Source of the DNA: a virus
Virus record (IMG/VR): IMGVR_UViG_3300033571_007919
Coordinates: 1 to 23,016 of that record
DNA: 23,016 nucleotides
Reading direction: 5' to 3' (one strand)
Below, one piece after another: positions 1 to 7,900 of the stretch. The notes below the pieces were generated by a model. It was given only the letters and a program-made list of their open reading frames with translations. It was not told the origin of the DNA and searched no databases. A program made the translations under genes and the position numbers. Numbering within the stretch: the first letter of the stretch is position 1; each line of letters starts with the position of its first letter.

Positions 1-309
1 ACAGCAACAACTGATGCTGCAACAGCAGATGCTAAAGCAGTTGTGTCTGGTATATACGCTAACACAGCATTCATTGCAGCTAATACTGCTGATGATAAAG
101 CAACATCTGCTGGTGTATATGCTAACTCAGGTTTTACACAAGCGAATACTGCAACTACAAATGCTGCAACAGCTGATGCTAAGGCAGTAACATCTGGCGG
201 TTATGCCAATTCTGCATATACCAAAGCAAACACAGGTGTACTCAATGCATTATCTGCAAGTTCGTATGCCAATGCAGCTTTTGATGCAGCCAATACAGCA
301 TTATCTGCA
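1..309 (+). repeat. YAN heptad repeat block 1 (coding)
   Basis: In-frame repeats of about 21 bases encode seven-residue units with Ala at positions 4 and 7 and usually Asn at position 5. Larger units of 63 or 84 bases are visible. The block runs off the left edge of the window. Confidence 0.75.
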
Positions 310-3213
310 TCTGGTGGTACAATTACAGGTAATTTAAGTGTTACTGGTGATGCAACAATTAGTGGTAATTTAACAGTTCTTGGTAATTCAACTACGATTA
401 GCACACAAAGTATTACATTAGGTGATTCTTTAATATACTTAGCAAATGGTAATTATGCATCAGATGCAGTTGACATTGGTATTATTGGACATTATTATGA
501 TACTGATACAAGTTCTGGTGCTCACACAGGTATATTCAGAGATCCAAATGAAAAGGAATGGATTTTCTTCCAAGGTTATACACCTGAAATTCAATCAAAT
601 AATCTAATTAATCTTCTTGATGCTAGTTTTCATCTTGCAAACGTTCAAGCATGGAGATTTAAAGGTGATTTGGAAGCAGACCATATTACACTTGGCCAGG
701 TCAATGTAGCTTCTTATATTGGAAATGCATACACGCAAGCAAACACAGCAGCAAACAATGCAGCTGGTGCTTCTCAATATGCCAACTCAGCATTTGATGC
801 AGCCAATACAGCAGACACCAAGGCAGTAAATTCTGGCACGTATGCTAATGCAGCCTTTGGTGCAGCCAATACCGCAGATTCTAAATCAACAAGTGCTGCT
901 AGTTATGCCAACTCAGGTTTCACTCAGGCGAATACAGCAACAACTAATGCTGCAACAGCTGATGCTAAGGCAGTAACTTCTGGTTCTTATGCTAACTCTG
1001 CATTTGCAACTGCTAATACTGCTGATACCAATGCAGTAAATGCTGGAAGTTATGCCAATGCGGCTTTCTTACAAGCAAATACACCAAGTTACACGGCCAA
1101 TTCAGCATCTGATTATGCCAATGGTGCATTTGCAACTGCTAATACTGCTGATATTAAAGCAGTAAATGCTGGAAGTTATGCGAATGCTGCTTTTTCTATC
1201 GCAAATTCTTCACTTGATAGAGCAACCTCTGCTGCTTCGTATGCCAATTCAGCATTCATATCTTCCAACACCGCTGATGCCAAGGCAGTAACATCTGGTT
1301 CATATGCTAACTCTGCATATAGCCAAGCAAACACAGCAACCACTAATGCTGCTACGGCAGATTCAAAAGCAGTCACAGCTGGTGTCTATGCCAATTCAGC
1401 ATATGGCCAAGCAAACACAGCAACCACTAATGCTGCTACGGCAGATTCTAAAGCAGTTACAGCAGGTTCGTATGCTAATAGTTCATTTGGTGTTGCCAAT
1501 TCAGCATCTTTATATGCCAACGGTGCATTCACGGCAGCCAATACAGCAGATGCTAAAGCAGTAACATCAGGTGTATATGCCAACTCTGCATATGACCAAG
1601 CAAATACAGCGACTACTAATGCTGCTACGGCTGACGCTAAAGCAGTAACTGCTGGTTCATATGCTAATAGTTCATTTGGTGTCGCTAACTCCGCATCTTT
1701 ATATGCCAACGGTGCTTTCTCAGCAGCTAATGTTGCTGATGCTAAGGCAGTTACAGCAGGTTCATATGCTAATAGTTCATTTGGTGTCGCTAACTCTGCA
1801 TCACTGTACGCAAATGCTGCCTTCTTACAAGCAAATACACCAAGCTATACTGCCAACTCAGCAGCGGTATATGCTAACGGTGCATTTGCAACAGCTAATA
1901 CAAAGTTAAGTAAATCTGGTGACACAATGACGGGTGACTTGCTGATGACAGCAAATATCCTACCAACAGTAACAAATACTTATCAGTTAGGTAATGCAGA
2001 TTATGTTTGGCGAGATTTGTATGTTGGTCCAGGTTCTATTAATGTTGATGGTATCAAATTAAGTAACACCGGTTCAGGCTCATTATCAATTACTTCACCT
2101 AATGGTGATACATTAGATATGGGTTTAGTATCAAAAGTTGCTAACTCAGCATCTTTTTATGCAAATGGTGCTTTTGTACAAGCAAATTCTGGTTTTGAAG
2201 TCGCTAATTCAGCATCACTATATGCTAACGGTGCTTTCTCAGCAGCTAATGTTGCTGATGCCAAAGCAGTCACAGCCGGTAACTATGCTAACTCATCATT
2301 CGGTGTTGCTAATTCATCATCACTATACGCTAACGGTGCCTTCACTGCTGCCAATGTTGCTGATGCTAAAGCAGTAACTGCTGGTGATTATGCCAACTCT
2401 TCGTTTGGTGTTGCTAACTCTGCATCTTTATATGCAAATGGTGCATTCACACAAGCTAATAGTGAACCAAAGGCAGTAACTGCTGGTGATTATGCCAACT
2501 CCGCATTTAGTATTGCTAACACCGCAAATGATAAGGCCGAAAGTGCTGGTGCATATGCAAACGCATCCTTTATTGCTGCTAACTCAAGTGGTGTATATGC
2601 CAATTCTGCTTATAGTTCTGCAAATTCTGCTGGTGTATATGCCAACTCTGCATTTACAACTGCAAACAGTGCAACATCAGCAGGTGTATATGCTAATGGT
2701 GCATTTACTACTGCAAATTCTGCTAGTGTATATGCCAACTCTGCCTTCTTAAGCGCAAATACTCCAAGTGATGTTGCCAATTCGGCTGCGTTGTATGCTA
2801 ATGGATCGTTTACTACTGCCAACTCAGCATTCTTAACTGCTAATACTCCAAGTGATGTTGCCAATTCGGCTGCGTTGTATGCTAATGGATCGTTTACTAC
2901 TGCCAACTCTGCTGGTGTATATGCCAACTCAGCATTTGCAGCTGCTAACAATGCATCTGATGCATGGGTTAGAACTCAGGCAAACTCCGCATTCATTGCT
3001 GCCAATTCAGCAGGTTCATATGCTAACTCCGCATTTGCAAAAGCCAACACACCATCTGGTATAACATATACTGTTTCAATTAATTCACCAGGTTCTGCTA
3101 AGGCAGGTGACCAATGGTGGTCTTCAAATGATGATATTTTGTACGAATATATATACGATGGATTATCAAATGTTTGGATCGATATATCATCTTCAGGCTG
3201 GAAATATAATTGA
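1..3213 (+). CDS. Large repetitive virion fibre protein, 5' end missing
   Basis: This is a structural fibre-type protein whose reading frame is already open at base 1, so the gene begins upstream; the GTG at 43 lies inside a repeat and is not a credible start. At least 1070 residues are present. Most of it repeats a seven-residue unit of the form xxYANSA-FxxANTA-DxKAVTA. Two non-repeat modules interrupt it. Bases 313-732 hold a GGTITG-type beta-rich module with a DSLIYLANG motif, which recurs in the protein at 4902-9344. Bases about 1903-2140 hold a second module with GDTMTG and TYQLGNADYVWRDLYVG, typical of phage tail-fibre shafts. The last 50 residues form a small Trp/Tyr-rich cap (GDQWWSS, YEYIYDG, VWIDIS). 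The fibre role is inferred from composition, modules and position upstream of genes 13-15; the attachment site on the virion is unknown. No enzymatic motif was seen. Confidence 0.8.
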   Translation, partial: TATTDAATADAKAVVSGIYANTAFIAANTADDKATSAGVYANSGFTQANTATTNAATADAKAVTSGGYANSAYTKANTGVLNALSASSYANAAFDAANTALSASGGTITGNLSVTGDATISGNLTVLGNSTTISTQSITLGDSLIYLANGNYASDAVDIGIIGHYYDTDTSSGAHTGIFRDPNEKEWIFFQGYTPEIQSNNLINLLDASFHLANVQAWRFKGDLEADHITLGQVNVASYIGNAYTQANTAANNAAGASQYANSAFDAANTADTKAVNSGTYANAAFGAANTADSKSTSAASYANSGFTQANTATTNAATADAKAVTSGSYANSAFATANTADTNAVNAGSYANAAFLQANTPSYTANSASDYANGAFATANTADIKAVNAGSYANAAFSIANSSLDRATSAASYANSAFISSNTADAKAVTSGSYANSAYSQANTATTNAATADSKAVTAGVYANSAYGQANTATTNAATADSKAVTAGSYANSSFGVANSASLYANGAFTAANTADAKAVTSGVYANSAYDQANTATTNAATADAKAVTAGSYANSSFGVANSASLYANGAFSAANVADAKAVTAGSYANSSFGVANSASLYANAAFLQANTPSYTANSAAVYANGAFATANTKLSKSGDTMTGDLLMTANILPTVTNTYQLGNADYVWRDLYVGPGSINVDGIKLSNTGSGSLSITSPNGDTLDMGLVSKVANSASFYANGAFVQANSGFEVANSASLYANGAFSAANVADAKAVTAGNYANSSFGVANSSSLYANGAFTAANVADAKAVTAGDYANSSFGVANSASLYANGAFTQANSEPKAVTAGDYANSAFSIANTANDKAESAGAYANASFIAANSSGVYANSAYSSANSAGVYANSAFTTANSATSAGVYANGAFTTANSASVYANSAFLSANTPSDVANSAALYANGSFTTANSAFLTANTPSDVANSAALYANGSFTTANSAGVYANSAFAAANNASDAWVRTQANSAFIAANSAGSYANSAFAKANTPSGITYTVSINSPGSAKAGDQWWSSNDDILYEYIYDGLSNVWIDISSSGWKYN
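313..732 (+). other. Fibre module A, copy 1 (within CDS 1-3213)
   Basis: About 140 residues run from GGTITGNLSVTGDATISGN to the ...SYIGNAYTQANTA junction. Landmarks in order are GGTITG, NLTVLGNST, a DSLIYLANGNY stretch, DIGIIGHYYD, HTGIFRDPNEKEW and GYTPEI. The same landmarks in the same order occur at 5166-5579. Short GNLxVxG strings suggest a beta-helical shaft leading into a small globular knob; this is inference. Confidence 0.7.
1322..1364 (+). repeat. 43-base direct repeat, copy 1
   Basis: This stretch is identical base for base to 1406-1448, with a period of 84 bases (28 codons), so the reading frame is kept. It suggests recent duplication or homogenisation of one four-heptad unit. Confidence 0.85.
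1406..1448 (+). repeat. 43-base direct repeat, copy 2
   Basis: Second copy of the exact 43-base repeat, 84 bases after the first. The copies diverge at the next base (a versus t). Confidence 0.85.
2758..2825 (+). repeat. 68-base direct repeat, copy 1
   Basis: Identical to 2842-2909 with a period of 84 bases, or 28 codons. It encodes the NTPSDVANSAALYANGSF unit. Perfect identity, including third codon positions, points to recent duplication. Confidence 0.9.
2842..2909 (+). repeat. 68-base direct repeat, copy 2
   Basis: Second copy of the exact 68-base repeat. The following base differs (t here, a after copy 1), which fixes the repeat edge. Confidence 0.9.
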
Positions 3214-3217
3214 ATTA

Positions 3218-3229
3218 TCTAAATAAATA
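3218..3229 (+). promoter_or_regulatory. Candidate T4-type late promoter upstream of 3246
   Basis: TCTAAATAAATA lies in the 32-base gap between two fibre genes. It contains CTAAATA and overlapping ATAAATA, close to the T4 late -10 octamer TATAAATA that the gp55 sigma factor recognises. A start about 6 bases downstream would give a leader of roughly 15 bases. No strong ribosome binding site lies between it and the ATG. Confidence 0.5.
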
Positions 3230-3245
3230 ATAAGCAAAAAACAAT

Positions 3246-4898
3246 ATGGCATTCCCAACATCACCTTCAGATAACGAAACAACAATTGTAAATGGAAAAA
3301 CATACATTTACAATGAGGCCAATAACGCTTGGAAAGTAGTAGCAAATACTATACTTGATAGTTTTGCCAGAACACAATCCAATTCAGCATTCACAACAGC
3401 AAATTCTGCAGGTGTATATGCCAATTCTGCTTTTGCAGTTGCTAATATTGCTTCAGGTAGCGCAGCTGGTTCATATGCCAATTCAGCATTCTTACAAGCC
3501 AACACACCAAGTTATACCGCCAATTCGGCTGCATTGTATGCTAATGCTGCATTCGATAAAGCAAATAATTCTACTGATTTATGGGTTAGAACACAAGCCA
3601 ATTCAGCATTTACGGCTGCGAATTCTTCTGGTGATTATGCTAACTCAGCATTCTTACAAGCCAACACGCCAAGTTACACGGCAAATTCAGCATCCGGTTA
3701 TGCCAATGGTGCGTTTACTGCTGCTAATACTGCTGATGTTAGAGCAATAAACTCCGGCACATATGCCAATGCTGCTTTTGCAATTGCAAATAATGTAATC
3801 GCTGCGACCAATTATGCTAATGGTGCATTCCAAGCAGCTAACTCTGCCAGCACTTTTGCTAACTTAGCTTTTGATGCGGCAAATTCAGCATCTTCAGCTG
3901 CGGCGACTGCACAAGATTCTTTTGCAAGACAAACAGCCAATGCAGCATTCTTGCAAGCCAATAATGCATTATCATATAATACATCAATTGCCAATTCAGT
4001 TACAAGCATTCAAGTTGGTGGTGCAGCTCCTACGCCAGCATCAACATGGAAAACATATACAATCGTGCAAGCATTAGACGCAATATTATTCCCAACATTA
4101 GGACCATCTTACACAGTACCAACACTTTCATTCTCACCAAGTGTTTCTGGTACATATGAAATTGGTGTTTCTGTCAATCAATCAATGACGTTGACTGGTA
4201 TTAAGAATGATGCAGGACCGTTTACACAATTACGTTTCACACGTGATGGAAGTCAAATTTCTGCATGTACAAATCCAACAAGTTCTACTACATCTAATGT
4301 TGCTTCTCAGTTTGGTTATGAAGATCCAAATAATCAAAACTATTCTTACACAGCTTCTTATACAGATACATTTACGATTGTTAATGGTACAACAACTTGG
4401 GCTGGTGATGGAAACTATAGTGCTGGTGTAGCAAAATTAAATAACAAAGGTGGTACTGATAGTAATACAGCTGCTGTATTGTTAACTACCAATCCACAAG
4501 CTGCACAAAATTCTTTCTCTGGTGGTAGTACATCTACTACTGGAATTTATCCATACTTCTGGGGTGTGGCCTCATCGCAACCAACAGGTTCTTCTATCGC
4601 AGCTGCAATTGAAGCAGGCACAACAAACAAAGTTGTTTCCGATTCATCTGGTTCAATATCAATCACATGGAATGCTAGTGGACAATATGTATGGTTTGCA
4701 GTACCTGCTAGTTATTCAACCAAAACTTCTTGGTATAATACTGCTCTAAATAATGGTAGTATCGGTTCAGGCCAATTCATTTTGGGACCTGTAACACAAA
4801 ACGTTACTTCACCAAGTTCATATTGGACTGGAGTATCATATAAGATATACATATCAGGCTTCGCAACAACAACTAGCGGTTCAATAACATTGAGTTAA
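3246..4898 (+). CDS. Fibre-type structural protein with C-terminal LFPT-domain
   Basis: A 550-residue virion protein in three parts. Residues 1-37 form a short N-terminal domain (MAFPTSPSDNETTIVNGKTY then a Trp at 29), a leader type I associate with marine T4-like tail proteins. Residues about 38-248 are alanine heptads of the YANSAF type, with variants DSFARTQSNSAF and DLWVRTQANSAF. Residues about 251-550 are a separate beta-rich domain opening with SIQVGGAAPTP and containing ALDAILFPTLGPSYTVPTLS and TGIKNDAG. This tip resembles domains seen at the end of phage tail proteins and may bind a surface; that is inference. The ATG at 3246 is the first after the late-promoter motif, which supports this start. 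It ends three bases before the next gene, so the two are probably cotranscribed. Confidence 0.8.
   Translation: MAFPTSPSDNETTIVNGKTYIYNEANNAWKVVANTILDSFARTQSNSAFTTANSAGVYANSAFAVANIASGSAAGSYANSAFLQANTPSYTANSAALYANAAFDKANNSTDLWVRTQANSAFTAANSSGDYANSAFLQANTPSYTANSASGYANGAFTAANTADVRAINSGTYANAAFAIANNVIAATNYANGAFQAANSASTFANLAFDAANSASSAAATAQDSFARQTANAAFLQANNALSYNTSIANSVTSIQVGGAAPTPASTWKTYTIVQALDAILFPTLGPSYTVPTLSFSPSVSGTYEIGVSVNQSMTLTGIKNDAGPFTQLRFTRDGSQISACTNPTSSTTSNVASQFGYEDPNNQNYSYTASYTDTFTIVNGTTTWAGDGNYSAGVAKLNNKGGTDSNTAAVLLTTNPQAAQNSFSGGSTSTTGIYPYFWGVASSQPTGSSIAAAIEAGTTNKVVSDSSGSISITWNASGQYVWFAVPASYSTKTSWYNTALNNGSIGSGQFILGPVTQNVTSPSSYWTGVSYKIYISGFATTTSGSITLS
3357..3989 (+). repeat. YAN heptad repeat block 4 (coding)
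   Basis: About 210 residues of the alanine repeat inside the 550-residue protein. It is less regular than blocks 2 and 3: the register breaks around SGSAAGSYANSAF and ATNYANGAFQAANSAS, and a D-x-(W/F)-x-R motif appears at three places. Confidence 0.65.
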
Positions 4899-4901
4899 GA
4901 C

Positions 4902-7900
4902 ATGGCAATTACCCTAAACGACAATCTAAGTATACAAGCACCTTTATCGACCGATTCTAGGTACGGTCCATATGCAGATACAGCTACTGCTAAGAGTTCT
5001 GTGTCTGTTGGAAATCGTTATCTTGGTTTGACTGTTGGTATTGGTTCTTCTCCAGTTGTTGAATACTGGTGGAAATCTGGAACTGCTGATGGTGACCTAG
5101 TACAAAAAAGTGATACTACCGGTCAATCAGCGTTTGATGCAGCTAACAATGCATTACCATTAACTGGTGGTACAATTACAGGTTCTTTAAACGTAAATCA
5201 AAACCTAACAGTTACCGGCAACTTAAACATTCTTGGTAATACTACAAACATCAATACAAATTCATTTGTTGTAAATGATTCGATGTTTATTATGGGTATT
5301 GGTAATTATACATCTGATGTAATTGATATTGGTTTTGCAGCACATTATAATAATGGTGTAAATGCTCATACAGGTATTATTAGAGATGCAGGCACCAAAG
5401 AATGGATGTTCTTTGAAGAATATACACCTGAAGTATTACCAAATAATAATATTATTGTTACTGACTCATCATTCAAGTATGCAAATGTGGCCGCAAATGT
5501 GGTCAAAGCAAATGTAATTGCTAGTAAGATAACAATCGGTGGTGTTGATACTGCTGGTGTTATTGCAAATGCATATGACAAAGGAAACACCGCAGGTTCT
5601 TATGCCAACTCCGCATATACTCAAGCAAACACAGCTTATACAAATGGATTAGCAGCCAGTTCATATGCCAATTCAGGTTATACTGCTGCTAATACTGCTG
5701 ACACTAAGGCAGTAAATTCTGGCACATATGCCAATACGGCATTTGGTGTGGCTAACTCAGCTGCGATATATGCCAACGGTGCATTTGCAACAGCCAATAC
5801 AGCCTCATTAAGTGGAACATCTTCAGGTGTATATGCTAATGGTGCTTTTGGTACAGCCAATTCAGCAGGTTCATATGCCAACTCAGCATTCTTGTCAGCT
5901 AATAACGGTGTTGGTATTGATTTAACACAAAACACCAATATCACTTCAGCAGCTTCTTATGCCAACGGTGCTTTCACGGCAGCCAATACAGCCGATGCCA
6001 AATCAGTAGCATCAGGTTCATATGCCAATTCGGCATTTAGTGCGGCTAATACTAGTGTATCAGCAGGTTCTTATGCCAACGGCGCTTTTACTGCTGCTAA
6101 TACTGCTGATACCAAGGCAGTAAATTCTGGCACATATGCCAATACGGCATTTGGTGTGGCCAATACCGCAGATGCTAAAGCAGTAACTGCTGGTTCGTAT
6201 GCAAACTCAGCATTTGCTGTTGCTAATACAGCAGGTGGTGCATCTGGTTCATATGCCAACTCGGCATTCTTAGCAGCCAATACACCAAGTTACACGGCAA
6301 ATTCTGCAGCTGCATATGCAAATGGTGCTTTCACACAAGCCAACACGGCAACTGCTGCTGGTGTTTATGCGAATGGTGCATTTACAGCAGCCAATACAGC
6401 AGATACTAAAGCAACAAGTGCGGGTTCATATGCTAATGCAGCTTTTACTCAATCAAACAACGCAACACAAGTAAGTGGCTGGAAAGCAAATACTATAATT
6501 TTTGCCAACAATAATGGTTATTTAAGTAACACAAGCAACTTAGAATACTTCACATCAAACAATGCATTTAAGATTTCTGGTAATGTGAATTCTGTTGGAG
6601 CCAATGTTGCACTTGGTGTAGTTGACAACTTACACATTTATGGTGGTGCACCAGGTCAATATTTAATTACTGATGGTACGGGTGTATTGAGTTTTGCAGA
6701 TATTGAAGCTCCAGCAACAACTTCATATACAGCGGACAGTTTGTCATTAACTAATGGTGTTTATGTTTCTGGTTCTGTAACCGATACACAAACATTGAAT
6801 GATGGCAATTCATATCAAATAACTGATGGTAATGGTAGTGGTCCTGCGTGGATTATTACATTTACATTTAGTGGTATAACATCATTCAACCGAATCGTTG
6901 CAAATATTGATTACACACCAGCATCTGGTCATATAATTTATTTCCAAATTTATAACAATTCCACATCTTCATGGGACAATATTGGTTCATATTCTGGTGC
7001 CAATGGTTATGCACAATATGCACTTGAAGTATTAGGTTATACATCTTATATTTCTGCTGGTGCAGTTCAAGCTCGTTTATATCACAGCAATGCTGGTAAT
7101 ACAGGACATGCATCCAAGATAGATTATTTTGCACTTGAACAAACAGTAACTGGTGGCCAAGGTCCACGTGGACCAACTGGTGCAACTGGTACCACAGGCG
7201 CAACTGGTAATGGTGTTGCTTCTGGTGGTACTACAGGTCAAGTATTAGTTAAGAACAGTTCAACAAACTATGATACAGGATGGTCTAGTGACTTAATCAA
7301 TGCATATGCTGGTGCAAACTCTGCTGGTTCATATGCAAATGCGGCCTTCTTACAGGCTAACACAGCAACACCAGCAGGTGTTTATGCCAACTCAGCATTC
7401 GCTGGTGCTAACACGGCCGATGCTAAGGCAGTAACTGCTGGTTCTTATGCCAACTCGGCATTTGCGGCTGCTAACTCAGCAAGTGGTGCAGCTTCGGCAG
7501 GTGTATATGCTAACGGTGCTTTTACTGTTGCTAATTCTTCTAGTTCATATGCAAATGCGGCCTTTGCGGCTGCTAACTCAGCAAGTGGTGCATCTTCGGC
7601 AGGTGTTTATGCCAACTCTGCATTCCTAGCGGCCAATACTCCAAGTTATGTTGCTAACTCGGCAGCCATATATGCTAACGGTGCCTTCACTCAAGCTAAT
7701 ACTGCAACGTCTGCTGGTGTGTATGCGAATGGTGCCTTCACACAAGCCAATACCGCAACAACTAATGCTGCAACAGCGGATGCTAAGGCAGTAACATCTG
7801 GATCATATGCCAATTCAGCATTTACAGTTGCCAATACTGCTGCTTTGAATGCAACATCCGCTTTTAATGTTGCAAATAGTGCTTTTGAGAGTGTTGTTCC

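Larger units (their letters stand above)
733..1902 (+). repeat. YAN heptad repeat block 2 (coding)
   Basis: This is the longest regular run of the alanine heptad in the window. Consecutive units include GSYANSA, FATANTA, DTNAVNA, GSYANAA, FLQANTP and SYTANSA. Units are grouped as 21- and 28-residue super-repeats (63 and 84 bases). Within it, 1322-1364 and 1406-1448 are exact copies. Confidence 0.8.
2140..3057 (+). repeat. YAN heptad repeat block 3 (coding)
   Basis: More alanine heptads, here often with Gly or Ser (YANGAF, YANSSF). The block contains the 68-base exact tandem copies at 2758-2825 and 2842-2909. Near its end a variant unit with DAWVRTQANSAF appears, matching DLWVRTQANSAF in the next protein. 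Confidence 0.75.

Noticed and set aside
43-45. GTG as the start of the first fibre gene
   Set aside because: The frame is open and in the same repeat pattern back to base 1 (TATTDAATADAKAV), so the gene continues off the left edge.
1386-1709. Long open frame on the minus strand, and similar ones at 2610-2951, 7691-7930 and 8069-8377
   Set aside because: They mirror the alanine heptads: the reverse complement of GCT/GCA/AAC codons has few stops. They have the same seven-codon period and no start signals of their own.
733-1902. Regular repeats that might suggest a CRISPR array
   Set aside because: Period is 21/63/84 bases with no spacers, all in frame and translated; it is a coding repeat.
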